From Flaccisagitta enflata (Eukaryota > Chaetognatha > Sagittoidea > Aphragmophora), in NCBI GenBank assembly GCA_965153355.1, contig OZ231126.1, positions 496,001 through 560,000 on the forward strand: DNA of 64,000 nucleotides. The letters run 5' to 3'. Shown here one piece after another: positions 1 through 10,746 of the stretch (within the stretch, counting starts at the first letter, position 1; the number at the start of each line of letters is the position of its first letter). The position numbers and the translations under genes were made by a program. The notes under the pieces are model-generated. The model did no database searches. It had not been told where the DNA came from and saw only the letters and a program-made list of their open reading frames with translations.

Positions 1-35
<35 letters not shown>

Positions 36-72
36 AAACACATACTTACACACAAACAAACAAACAAACAAA

Positions 73-148
<76 letters not shown>

Positions 149-185
149 AACAAACAAACAAACAAACAAACAAACAAACAAACAC
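1..185. repeat. (CA)n / (CAAA)n microsatellite
   Basis: Dinucleotide CA runs alternate with CAAA tetranucleotide runs, cut by the left window edge. It lies just upstream of the first receptor exon and is probably intronic. Confidence 0.95.
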
Positions 186-301
186 ACATGTATATGTACA
201 GAACGTGCTATCTTTTGCCAAGTGACTCAATAAGAGGATGTGTCCGTCGATAAGTAAGTACGTCAATAGGTAACACGATTTTGTCTTTTTGTTTTTATAA
301 G

Positions 302-542
302 GTTCGTCCAAATTCGGGCGTTATCAATTGGGAGTTTCCAACGGAAAGAAACGGTGAAATCCGTAAATTCGAACTTTGGACTAAGTTAGGCTGCCCAACC
401 GCGCCCCAGCCCATCACCGTCCCCTGTCCAACCAACAATGATAAAGAAGTCATTTACTCGGGATTAGAATTATCGTTTAAAATGGAGGAGCTCAATCCTT
501 ACACCACGTATTCGGCTTATATTCGTGTCTTTAACACAGAAG
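302..542 (+). CDS. FN3 receptor, exon A (usherin/sidekick-type; partial gene)
   Basis: First visible coding exon of a large receptor whose 5' part lies outside the window. It opens after a TATAAG acceptor with VRPNSGVINWEFP and closes on NTEG at a GTATGT donor (phase 1). It has the signature of a fibronectin type III domain: the B-strand Trp in INWEFP, an L-x-P-Y-T-x-Y-x-A-Y-I-R-V F-strand, and the terminal N-T-E-G turn. Joined to the next exon the turn becomes NTEGHSESEW, the usual FN3 ending. FN3 repeats in this type of protein form an extracellular stalk that binds matrix or homophilic partners. The exact family rests on the downstream transmembrane exon. Confidence 0.8.
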
Positions 543-589
543 GTATGTAACCGTTTTTTGTTATATCCGGATAATCTCTTATCGTTGAA

Positions 590-784
590 GTTGTTATTGT
601 TGTTATTGTTATTATTGTTATTATTTTTTGTTATTATTGTTATTATTGTTATTATTATTGTTATTATTGTTATTATTGTTTTGTTTTTATTATTGCTATT
701 ATTGTTATTATTGTTGTTGACAACAACAACTTAATATTGTTATTGTTATTAGTTATTGTTGTTATTGTTATTATTATTATTATT

Positions 785-842
<58 letters not shown>

Positions 843-845
843 TTT
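590..845. repeat. (GTT/ATT)n intronic microsatellite
   Basis: T-rich trinucleotide array (GTT and ATT units, pure GTT at 787-840) filling the intron between receptor exons A and B. Its long open frames of poly-Leu, poly-Val or poly-Thr are artefacts of the repeat. Confidence 0.95.
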
Positions 846-1011
846 CGTCATTTTGGCGATCATGGGCATGTAGTTTTGTTATGCAACGCCAATTATCATC
901 ATCATCGTCAACCTTGACTCTAAAGAACCATTTAAAAGCTACAGTACAGTGAAGTACAGTACAGCTACTGTACCTCATTTCTAACCCTGTCAATCTCTTT
1001 CACCCTCTCAG

Positions 1012-1595
1012 GCCATTCCGAGTCGGAATGGACAACGTTCTTGACCAAACCCGCGGTCGCAGTCTATCTCACAACTCCTTCCGTCCGTCCTCTCACGCCA
1101 TCTCTCGGCTACCTCCTCGATGACACCTCCTCTTCCTCTCCCTCCTCTTCCTCCTCTTCCTCTTCCTCTTCCTCCTCTTCACACTCGATCCGCGTTGATT
1201 GGTCAGAATCTTTCGAATTAAACGACCAATTAGAATACTACAAAGTCACGATTAACAACGTAGAAAAATATCGCGGCATCGCTTCTAAATTCACCCTCGA
1301 TCTAAGCGGAAGCGGAAGCGGAAGCGGAAACAGAGTGTCGCGTTCTGAAAGAGGAAGCAGAAGCAAGAACAGAGTCTCGCGGTCCGGGAGCGGAAGCGGA
1401 AGCGGAAGTAAGAACAGAGTTTCGCGTTCCGGCAGCGGAAGCCCCACCGAAGTTCAGGAAGTGGTGGTGGCGGTGAAAACCGTCAATTTCGCGTCAATGA
1501 CGTCATCGCTTCCGGTTTATTACGATCCGCTCAAAAAACGAGTTTTGGCGCAAAAACCACCGCCGACTCAAACCCCGTTTACACCCTTTTATGAG
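1012..1595 (+). CDS. FN3 receptor, exon B with low-complexity insertions
   Basis: Continues exon A in phase 1 after a CTCTCAG acceptor and ends phase 0 at GAG followed by GTCAGT. It encodes the end of one FN3 domain, then a second one (SIRVDWSESFELNDQLEYYK; VVVAVKTVNFASMTSS; LPVYYDP). Two insertions interrupt the second domain: a run of about 20 Ser (1127-1182) and a Gly-Ser/Asn-Arg-Val-Ser-Arg minisatellite (about 1309-1445), the latter where the E-F strands should lie. The exon finishes PFTPFYE, the juxtamembrane motif seen before the transmembrane segment in usherin and sidekick proteins. Because the inserts keep frame and the flanking strands are intact, I read them as expressed low-complexity loops. 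Confidence 0.8.
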
Positions 1596-1639
1596 GTCAG
1601 TTTATCATGCTTCTACACTACCCCCTCCCCCCCCCCAAA

Positions 1640-2295
<656 letters not shown>

Positions 2296-2358
2296 CATTC
2301 TACCCTACCACAATCCCAAATAATCATTTTCATTTTAACCTCCACTTTCCACCGTACC

Positions 2359-2619
<261 letters not shown>

Positions 2620-2645
2620 CCTCCCCTCCCCCCACCCCCTAACAG

Positions 2646-2993
2646 GAAGTGTGGTTCGTGATCTGCGCCATTGTCTGCGCCATATGGGCGTTGATTCTAT
2701 TATTCGCCTTCGTTCTTTACTGTCGATGTTTTCGATCGAAGAAGAATCCCAAAGACAAAAAACTGACCTTCGCCGACGCCATCATGGAGGCTACCACATC
2801 CGGGAACTTTGAAAACAACGACGACGACGACTACGGCGCCTCTTACGGACGAAGAAAGAAACGAAACAACGACAACAGCACGAACAAAAGACGCGGCTTG
2901 AAAGGAAAGAGAGGAACTGGGAAGGGAAAGGCTTATCAACAAGATGAAGAAAGACCAGTTATATCCGCCATCGCATATGGGAAAAAGCTGCAG
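2646..2993 (+). CDS. FN3 receptor, exon C (transmembrane and juxtamembrane)
   Basis: Follows exon B in phase 0, giving FYE then EVWFV, which matches the FYxE/Q-x-WF motif before the membrane span of usherin and sidekick. Residues from about 3 to 28 form a clear hydrophobic helix (WFVICAIVCAIWALILLFAF) followed by a basic stop-transfer stretch CRCFRSKKNPKDKK. The rest is a charged cytoplasmic segment with an Asp run and RRKKR/RRGLKGKRGTGKGK clusters. The exon ends KKLQ at a CAG/GTTGGG donor in phase 0. Usherin-like is preferred for the FYxE(V/L)WF form, but sidekick-like is possible, and the cytoplasmic tail does not resemble either that I can see. Confidence 0.75.
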
Positions 2994-3154
2994 GTTGGGC
3001 TTTGCTCTTTGCGTTGTAGGATAGTCTTACGTATGAACACATGGGTTATAATGTGACAGTGTAAGTCGCTGGCGGTTGGGCTTGGGCAGTGACGCCCATC
3101 ATATCTTAAATGTAACAAACCGACGGACTGACGAACTGAGGGACTGAAAAGTGA

Positions 3155-3165
3155 CTTATCAATCA

Positions 3166-3232
<67 letters not shown>

Positions 3233-3316
3233 TTCCTCAACAGAATTCCTCATCGACGCCGCATTTTCCGCCTTTTGAAAAATCAATCAATCGATCAATC
3301 AATAAATCAATCAATA

Positions 3317-3371
<55 letters not shown>

Positions 3372-3410
3372 TAATCAGTCAGCCAGTCAAACAGCTAAAC
3401 TGTTACTCAG

Positions 3411-3455
<45 letters not shown>

Positions 3456-3458
3456 GAA
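3155..3458. repeat. (AATC)n arrays around a copied exon start
   Basis: Two AATC tetranucleotide arrays in the last receptor intron. Between them (about 3233-3285) lies a second copy of the acceptor and first 42 bases of the final exon, with one mismatch to 3480-3521. The copy would run into the array out of frame with the real exon. Confidence 0.9.
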
Positions 3459-3479
3459 GCAATCAATATTCCTCCACAG

Positions 3480-4139
3480 AATTCCTCATCGACGCCGAAT
3501 TTTCCGCCTTTTGAAAAATCAAAAACCGGCGTCAACAATTCTTCAACGACGCCGATAAGAATCTCCAAAGACGACAAGGAGAAGTTGAAACAGTTCGTCC
3601 GCGCGATGAGAGTCGACGACGCGCTTCGGCAGCCGAAGCGTCGACAGCAGATCGAGTGGCTGCGGCGACGCGATTTGAGAGGCGGAGGAGGAGGTGGAGG
3701 AGGAGGAGGAGGAGGGAGGATGGCGGCCACAGTGGTGTCGCCAATTGATGCTGCGCCAAAGCCTCAAAATGCATTTTTGATGGAAGAGAAGAATACAATT
3801 CAAAATGCCAGAAAACAAAAGAGCATCGATCAAACGAATTTGCAAAGATCGAAAAATATGAGCAAAAGCAGAGACAAAACTCACTCTGGCGGCGAAGTTG
3901 GGAACGAAAAACTTCGCGGAGAGAGAAAACAAAAGAACAACCTAGAAAAGAAATCGAAATCAGTTGAGAAAGAGAGGAGTAGGAAGTTTATGGTAGTAGA
4001 AAGAGAAGATCCTATAGAATATGATGACAGGATGAAGAAGGAGATGAAGGAGAGGGAGAAGGAGATGAGGATGAACTCGAGTACGACGACGACAACGACG
4101 ACGACGATGATAAAGAATGATGGGAAAGAATCGTATTGA
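3480..4139 (+). CDS. FN3 receptor, exon D (terminal, cytoplasmic tail)
   Basis: Final exon, phase 0 after a CTCCACAG acceptor, starting NSSSTPNFPPFEKS and ending NDGKESY and a TGA stop. The tail (about 219 residues) is very basic and probably largely disordered: a KDDKEKLKQFVRAMRVDD helix, QPKRRQQIEWLRRRD, a Gly12 run, Lys/Arg/Glu-rich segments, a Thr8 run. The last four residues, KESY, could fit a class III PDZ ligand (acidic at -2, hydrophobic at 0), which would agree with the PDZ-binding habit of usherin and sidekick; that is inference. The arginine-rich block at about 3620-3680 is the most protein-like part. I do not recognise homologues of the tail. Confidence 0.75.
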   Translation, partial: NSSSTPNFPPFEKSKTGVNNSSTTPIRISKDDKEKLKQFVRAMRVDDALRQPKRRQQIEWLRRRDLRGGGGGGGGGGGGRMAATVVSPIDAAPKPQNAFLMEEKNTIQNARKQKSIDQTNLQRSKNMSKSRDKTHSGGEVGNEKLRGERKQKNNLEKKSKSVEKERSRKFMVVEREDPIEYDDRMKKEMKEREKEMRMNSSTTTTTTTTMIKNDGKESY

Positions 4140-4815
4140 AATGACTGAGAGTAACCAAAAGTGGACTTTCCAACTTAAGAAAGACGGATTTGTCAAAATT
4201 AAGTTTCCATTTTGAAAAGACACGTCATATTGAAGACAATCATTGAGACGACCCATTTCGTTCGACGATCCACACGTCGCACCTTATTGGCCTACTTGGC
4301 CTTGTTTTTCTTTTGAGTCAATACCTTGTTTGTCAGTGAGGGTTCACAAGGCCCTCTTCCAGTTCCATTTATAAAAAAATTGGGATTAGCGAGGGATATC
4401 ATTAGATATGTCAAAGAAAAATTACAATTTTTTTAATCTCTTGGTGACGGGAGGTCGTCACTCGCCACATCGTCAGTAAACAGAGGAAAAAAAATCTAAG
4501 TGTTTTTTATTGTAGTATTGAGAGGTCGTCACTCGCCACATCGTCAATGGAAAGATAAAAAAAAATCAAAGTGTTTAATATGATAGTATCGGGACATCGT
4601 CAATGCTAACATGCAAAGTGCCGTGAGATCGTTGACGACCTAATGAGAATTTGTCTAAAAAGTGTGGCGTGGAAGGTCGTTGACGATCTGCCGGCCCCTC
4701 TTCCCATTTTGAATCATGAGGGAGGGAACAATGACAATGACAATGACATTACTTCTACAATGATGTGAAAATAATTTGCAAATATCAAACGTTGGAACCA
4801 TCCTAATAAAAGTTT
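4140..4815 (+). other. Probable 3' UTR of the receptor, with repeated GGTCGTCACTCGCCACATCG motif
   Basis: No coding signal. The 20-base motif at about 4451 and again near 4525, with diverged relatives near 4590, 4640 and 4675, makes an imperfect local repeat. A canonical AATAAA at 4805-4810 could be the polyadenylation signal. Confidence 0.4.
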
Positions 4816-5589
4816 CCATTCGTTTTGGTTTAGTTTTTTAATTTCCTTTGAATCGGCAGGACAGTTTTTGACAAATGGCAAAATGTTTACATGAATGGTT
4901 ACATGAATTACTAATGATGGATGATTGATGAATGATGATAAAGACTTATGTTATGGATTTCAAAGCTTCACGATTCTTGCATGCATGGCTTCAAACAGTC
5001 CCTGATTCCGCAACTGAAATCCATGTTTGCATACAGATCTCAGTAAGAATCTATTTCACTTTTGATCTCTCAATTTTTATCATCTTTTCCAATAATGAAG
5101 ATTTTTATGAAGTGCATTCTCCCCCCACACAAAAGCGTAACCATTTACAAATTGCAATTTACAACTGCCTTTTTTTCCATTGCCATTATGATAACGATAA
5201 TACAAAAACATTTCCACACATATCTTTCTTCTTGATTGAACCGTTAATGAAATTCACCATTAATTAAGAAGAAGCTACAGGCGAAAAAAGTCATCAAAGG
5301 CTGATGTGATTTTCAATTCTCCATGAGTCTAATACTGATACTGTTAGGTCTATTTAGTTATGAATTAAAAATCTTCAAAATATTACGTGCTCAAAAAGCT
5401 AGTTCAATTATAAAACGCTGGGATCATGTAATTGTTTTTGTCATGACAGTTGATTTGCTCTGTCTCAAAGCCAATATTGAAATTCTAAAAAAGACAATCA
5501 ATTTAATTTTCGTTGCAAGTGTGTTTGTGAGAATATTAGATAATTACATCTGGTCTAGAGTAAGTGAGGATTTACATTTACAAGACCCT
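4816..5589. other. AT-rich intergenic stretch, nothing recognised
   Basis: Two open frames of 90-110 codons occur here, but their composition is that of AT-rich non-coding DNA and they lack splice-site or motif support. No repeat family was recognised. Confidence 0.5.
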
Positions 5590-5592
5590 CTA

Positions 5593-6302
5593 TAGGTGGG
5601 TGGAGTGGAGTAGAGTGGCGTTAGGTGTTTTTTTTTCCATCAGGGTGGGATTTGATGGACTGTGTAGGTGGGTGGAGTGGGATAAAGTGGCGTTAGGTGT
5701 TTTTTTCCCATCAGGGTGGAATTTGATGGACTGTGTAGGTGGGTGGAGTGGGATAAAGTGGCGTTAGGTGTTTTTTTTCCATCAGGGTGGGATTTGATGG
5801 ACTGTGTAGGTGGGTGGAGTGGGATAAAGTGGCGTTAGGTGTTTTTTTCCCATCAGGGTGGGATTTGATGGACTGTGTAGGTGGGTGGAGTGGGATAAAG
5901 TGGCGTTAGGTGTTTTTTTCCCATCAGGGTGAGATTTGATGGACTGTGTAGATGGGTGGAGTGGGATAAAGTGGCGTTAGGTGTTTTTTCCCATCAGGGT
6001 GGAATTTGATGGACTGTGTAGGTGGGTGGAGTGGGATAAAGTGGCGTTAGGTGTTTTTTTCCCATCAGGGTGGGATTTGATGGACTGTGTAGGTGGGTGG
6101 AGTGGGATAAAGTAGTGTTAGGTGTTTTTTTCCCATCAGGGTGAGATTTGATGGACTGTGTAGGTGGGTGGAGTGGGATAAAGTGGCATTAGGTGTTTTT
6201 TCCCATCAGGGTGGGATTTGATGGACTGTGTAGGTGGGTGGAGTGGGATAAAGTGGCGTTAGGTGTTTCTTTCCCATCAGGGTGGGATTTGATGGACTGT
6301 GC
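5593..6302. repeat. Minisatellite, about 71-bp unit, 10 copies
   Basis: Head-to-tail units beginning GTGGGTGGAGTGGGATAAAG and ending TTGATGGACTGTGTAG. The main length variation is in the T-run of each unit; copies differ by single substitutions. Confidence 0.95.
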
Positions 6303-6345
6303 CTCTTCCCTTCATTTCATTTTGGGTATAATTAGGGATATTGTT

Positions 6346-6926
6346 ACTCTTTTGGGCAGCGGCCCCGAAGGGGCCGATGACCTATGCTTTCACACATATG
6401 GGAAACTTTCTCCTTCTCCTCCTCCTTCTCCTCCTCCTCCTTCTCCTCCTTCTCCGTCCCCCCCCCCCCGCCCAAATCCTAGTCACGAGACCCAAATCCA
6501 AGCTTTGAGGCTCAAATCCCCACTTCAAAGCTCAAATCCCAGCCTCAAGGCTCAAATCTCAGTCTCCAGGCTAAAATCCCAGCCTCAAGGCTCAAATCCC
6601 AACCCTGAGGCTCAAATCCCAGTCTCAAGGCACAAATCCCAGCCTTGAAGCTCAAATCTTAGCCTCGAAGCTCAAATGCCAGCTTCGAAGCTCAAATCCA
6701 GCCTCGAAGCTCAAATCCTACCCTCTAAGCTCAAATCCCAGCCTCGAAGCTCAATTCTCAGCCTTGAAGCTGAAATCCCAGCCTTGAAGCTCAAATCCCA
6801 GCCTCAAGGCCCTACTCCAAGCCTCAAGGCCCCAGGCCCAAGGCTCCAGGCCGTAATTCGATCCTTGAGGCCCAAATAAAAACAGCATAGGTCATCGGCC
6901 CCTTCGGGGCCGCTGCCCCTCTAACC
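6346..6926. mobile_element. GC-capped fold-back element with minisatellite interior
   Basis: Inverted termini GGGCAGCGGCCCCGAAGGGG and its complement, each followed inward by CGATGACCTATGC. The termini themselves contain a short palindrome (GGCCCCGAAGGGGCC). The interior is a CT-rich tract and then about 14 units of a ~20-bp AAGCTCAAATCCCAGCCTCG minisatellite. Related copies lie near 44.0, 44.7, 45.3, 46.6, 52.2 and 56.5 kb. Confidence 0.75.
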
Positions 6927-7160
6927 ACCTCACACCCACATACACTCACATAGGGGCAACGGGTACCGCTGACCATCTAACGCTTTTGCGACTATTTATA
7001 TATACTATTTTAAACTACATATACTACTGAAAAGCTAACTGATAGAAATGATCAATCCTCAAGCAGGTGTTGCATCTACCAACATTGCACCTGTGAGCTG
7101 TTCGTCCAATGTCTAATCCCCAAAGGTGTCTGATTGATTGATTGATTCAAGACTTTAAAC

Positions 7161-7165
<5 letters not shown>
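6927..7165. other. Flank of the fold-back element, no gene
   Basis: Contains GGGTACCGCTGACCATCTAA, which recurs beside other copies of the same element (18.69, 45.81 and, inverted, 50.74 and 56.43 kb), so the mobile unit is probably larger than its GC caps. Nothing else recognised. Confidence 0.5.

Positions 7166-7224
<59 letters not shown>
7166..7224. repeat. (AG)n microsatellite
   Basis: Pure AG dinucleotide run directly downstream (on the minus strand) of the acidic terminal exon. Confidence 0.95.
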
Positions 7225-7232
<8 letters not shown>

Positions 7233-7265
7233 TTTAAGTTCGAAAAGCGTCTTTTTTTTTTCAAT

Positions 7266-7420
7266 TCAGTTTGGTTTATAAGGTTCCAGTTTCGATTTTT
7301 GCCACGTTGGAAGATTATCAAAAAATGTCACCGCATAATCTGACTCTTTTTCCTCTTCCTCATCCTCCTCCTCCTCCTCCTCCTCTTCCTCTTCTGGCTC
7401 TTCCTCCATGACTCCACTGA
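7266..7420 (-). CDS. Terminal coding exon of an unidentified acidic protein
   Basis: On the minus strand a good polypyrimidine tract and acceptor (CTCTTCCTCTTCCAG) precede an open frame that reads SGVMEEEPEEE, a long Glu run with one Asp, then ESDYAVTFFDNLPTWQKSK and LEPYKPN before TGA. The mixed, non-repetitive C-terminus after the Glu run argues for real coding rather than a (GAG)n artefact. Either this is the last exon of a longer gene whose other exons lie to the right, or the internal ATG is a start. I do not recognise the family. The acidic segment at 9.34-9.72 kb on the same strand could belong to the same gene, but no junction could be shown. Confidence 0.45.
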
Positions 7421-7488
7421 CTGGAAGAGGAAGAGACCGAGGAAGATATACGTGTTTAAGCACCAGAACAAATGAGAGAAAGAAAGCA

Positions 7489-7494
7489 AGAAAA

Positions 7495-7558
<64 letters not shown>

Positions 7559-7559
7559 G

Positions 7560-7602
<43 letters not shown>

Positions 7603-7713
7603 AAAAAGGAAAGAAAGAAGGACAGACAGAGAGAAAAGAAGAACGGAACAATGATAGAAAGAAAGAAAGAAAGTAAGAAAGGAAGATAGAAAGAAAGAAA
7701 GAAAGAAAAAAAA

Positions 7714-7785
<72 letters not shown>

Positions 7786-7822
7786 AATAAAGAAAGAAAG
7801 AAAGAAAGAAAGAAAGAAATAC
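7489..7822. repeat. (GAAA)n microsatellite
   Basis: Tetranucleotide GAAA runs with two interruptions (about 7617-7660 and 7680-7690). Confidence 0.95.
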
Positions 7823-7891
7823 ATAAAAAGAGGGTTTACAAGAAACTTAGATTGGCGGTAAGAAAATAAGACCGAAAAATAGTACGTTAAC

Positions 7892-8516
7892 AGGTCTTAC
7901 AAAATTAGGCGGACAAGTGAAATATTCAATATACTAGACAGTAAAAATACCCTCAGCATTTTGAAATTTGACATGGATTTTGCTAAGACCTCGTATTTCA
8001 ACTTGGCAAAGCAATATTGACGTCCTTCCTGCATGTTGGGCAAGATGGAGGGTGTTTTACTGAAAATGAGGTGTCCAATTATTGCTGATTTTTACAAAAA
8101 AAAAGTAGCTAAGTGAAAGCCGTTTTCGGTTCATCATTTTAAGAGGGTTTAATGCAAAAAAAAAAAAAAAACCGTCATTTTTCCTGAAATGCAGTTGGTG
8201 GATGCAGGAGAGTCAGTCACGCAGAAAGAAAGCCGCGTAAGTTGAAAGTAGCTGAGGAATTGAAGGTGAAGTCAAGTATCAACAATAAGAGAATGACGTG
8301 TCAATTCAAAATTTGGTTACCATTGACATATCAGCATATTAGATTCATTAGGAAATAATCGTTTACTTTTTTGGGCATTTTTTGCATTATGTTAATAAAA
8401 TGTACACAAACTAGTGATAAACATTGCTTGGATTGATTATATCTCCATTTCTAACGCTCTTTTCAACAAGTTTTAATCTCTTTCCGCCTAATTTTGTGAG
8501 ACCTATTAGCAATGAA
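7892..8516. mobile_element. Candidate DNA transposon with ~25-bp terminal inverted repeats
   Basis: AGGTCTTACAAAATTAGGCG at the left end is matched by CGCCTAATTTTGTGAGACCT at the right end. The interior shows no inverted symmetry and no transposase, so it would be a non-autonomous element. Target duplication is unclear. Confidence 0.45.
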
Positions 8517-9084
8517 AAAAACAACTCATAGGCTACAAATGGGCAGTGGCACCCGTTTACCGCTTGCACAAGATCTTTGTCAATGGCCATAAAGAAGACA
8601 ATGGCCTCTAGGAAAGCCTTAAGATTCCCATTTGAAATTTTAGACCTAAGAGTGAGAAATTGAGGCAAACACTTACTGGTTTTTGGTCTGAGAGGCCAGA
8701 TTTCATGTTCAGGGCTGAGAGGACTGATTTCAAGCTGAGGAGAGATGATTAGATATTCTAATACTACTGGGCTAGACCAGGGGATGATAGGGCTTATGTG
8801 ATGAGAGGTCTGTAGGGGTAAGCAGCTTTCACCTGGAGGCCGGATAATTGGACACTGGTCTGAGAGGGTTGATTTGATCTGTGCTGGAAAGATTTGAAAT
8901 GTGAGAGAACAAATTGGAGGAACTAGAAATTAATAAGGACAGCTTGATGGCAAGTTAAACCAATATTTTTCTCGTTGTTCCAAAAGGCATTTTGGGGCGC
9001 TGCCAAATAACGAAAGAAAATGCGGGAAAAAATGACAAAAACAGAGTCAAAATTTTAGGGATGAAAAAAGGGGGACTGAAAGAC
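8517..9084. other. No gene; degenerate GGTCTGAGAGG fold-back fragment
   Basis: Positions about 8690-8890 carry scattered GGTCTGAGAGGxxxGATTT units like the interior of the GC-capped fold-back family, strongly diverged. The rest shows nothing. Confidence 0.4.
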
Positions 9085-9290
9085 AGAAACAAAGGGTCAG
9101 CGAGCATAAGCGACAGAGAGAGTCAAAAACTGAGAGACAGAGAGCAAAAGCGACGGAGACAGAGACAGAAACAAAGGGACAGAGAGCATAAGAGACAGAG
9201 AGAGACAGAAAGAGAGAGAAAGAGAGCATGAGAGACAGAGAGATATAGAAACAGAGAGACAGAGAGAGAGACAGAAACAGAGTAAAAGCG
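9085..9290. repeat. (GAGACA/GCGACA)n imperfect repeat
   Basis: Irregular purine-rich repeat built from GAGACAGA with GCGACAGAGAG variants. Arg/Glu-rich frames over it are artefacts. Confidence 0.85.
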
Positions 9291-9337
9291 ACTGAGTTGT
9301 TTGTCAGGTCGCGGTTCTTGTTCCACCCTCCACGTGG

Positions 9338-9584
9338 TCATAATGTTGGAGAGGATTTGTGGCAAAATTCTGACGCAATATTCAGAGATCGAAGTTTTTC
9401 GTTATCATTTTTCTTTTCTTCGACTTCGTCATCATCATCGTCGTCATTATCATCATACGTATTGTCATAGTCATCGTCATCATTGTCGTCATCATTGTCG
9501 TCATCATCATCATCATCATCATCATCATGGTCGTCATTATTATCAAACGCATTGTCATAGTCATCGTCATCATCTTCATTGTCG

Positions 9585-9627
<43 letters not shown>

Positions 9628-9718
9628 GGTCGTCATTATTATCAAACGCATTGTCATAGTCATCGTCATCAAACTCATGTTTATCTCTCTTGATATCGCG
9701 TCTATCTTTATCTTCCAC
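9338..9718 (-). CDS. Candidate exon of an Asp-rich acidic protein
   Basis: Open minus-strand frame reading VEDKDRRDIKRDKHEF, then Asp runs broken by DYDNAFDNNDDHDDDD (present twice, so internally duplicated) and DDYDNTYDDNDD, then EVEEKKNDNEKLRSLNIASE. Asp codons are a mixture of GAT and GAC and the non-Asp residues punctuate the run regularly, unlike the pure (ATC)n array at the window end; this suggests coding constraint. It could instead be an imperfect hexanucleotide repeat. No splice junctions are certain and no family is recognised. Confidence 0.35.
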
Positions 9719-9811
9719 CTTCGTGGCGATTTTTTAATACCATTCTCTTCACAAAGAAAAGAAAAAAACTTTTAAAGTTTTGGGACTCGTTTTTTCGGAC
9801 AATATTTTAAA

Positions 9812-9947
9812 CAAGGCCGGATACACGGCAGGGCAGTCGCGGACGGTTGGGCAGGAGCAGTAATGCAAAAACCGCTCGCAATCCAGAAATGTTACGGACG
9901 GACGGACCGACACGGCAAGGTGTATAGTCGCGTGTCCGCGACTGAAA
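9812..9947 (-). mobile_element. Hairpin/(GTCS)n element, copy 1 (Helentron/mini-me-like)
   Basis: Starts ACAAGGCCGGATACACGGC, contains GACGGACGGACCGAC and ends with the hairpin AGTCGCGTGTCCGCGACT. Written in reverse orientation of the family's GTCC sense. A divergent subfamily (CAGTCGCGGACGGTTGGGCA), shared with the copy at 51.3 kb. Confidence 0.75.
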
Positions 9948-10746
9948 ATAGAGATTTTTTTCTTTTCATTTTAAAATTCGGACTTTTATGTCAATTATTC
10001 ATGAAGTTTTTTTTTATTGCTTATCAGAGACTCTAAATCTTTTTTTTCTTTAAATGGAATTGTCGATCTACGTTGTTTGTTATACTAGCATTTGCTCCTT
10101 CCCTCCCATGTGTTCACTTACGACAGACAAAGAGGTAAAAAATATGATGGCTAGAACATAATCATGAATTGAAAACATTACCATTAAAAGTAACAATGAA
10201 ATTTGCTCAAACATAATCACTAACTAGAAACATTTCAATGGAACAAGTTTTAACAAAGACCAAACGATCACCACGAAAATTTCCAATCATAGAGTTGACG
10301 TGTTGACTATGTCTAATGCGATACAAATTTCAACCCACAGTGAGCCTCATGCGAGTGTTTTCTTTTATTCATTCATACCATGATATTGTAAACAAAGTCG
10401 TTTAACACAGCTTGGCAGTGTAGTTGACGTGGCATCTGATTTGAGTCACGGACTCTCGACTCTATGAGAGGCGTTTTCCTTCAATCGCTTCAGCAGTCCG
10501 TCGGCCCGTCTATCCAGCCATCAGTTTGTCGATTTATCCATCCATCCATCCAGCTATCTATCCGCCGGGCCCTTCCTCCCGTTATAAGTGTAAAAACGCG
10601 CATTTGCGCCCTTGCCCTCCATTTGTGATGTTATTGCCACCATGGACTGCAGTTTGATCATAAACTGTATATTCAATCATAAACTGTATATTTCTCTTTG
10701 GCTAGGTAAGTAGGATTTTGGCTGGCGAGTTTTAATTTCTTTAAGC
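9948..10746. other. No gene recognised
   Basis: AT-rich sequence with a short (CCAT)n run near 10535-10560. Nothing else supported. Confidence 0.5.

Noticed and set aside
4932-5595. Two AT-rich open frames of about 90-110 codons
   Set aside because: Codon and amino-acid content is that of AT-rich non-coding DNA; no motifs, splice sites or neighbours in support.
8411-8668. Minus-strand open frame with protein-like composition
   Set aside because: It runs across the inverted terminus of the element at 7892-8516, has no splice signal and no recognised motif.
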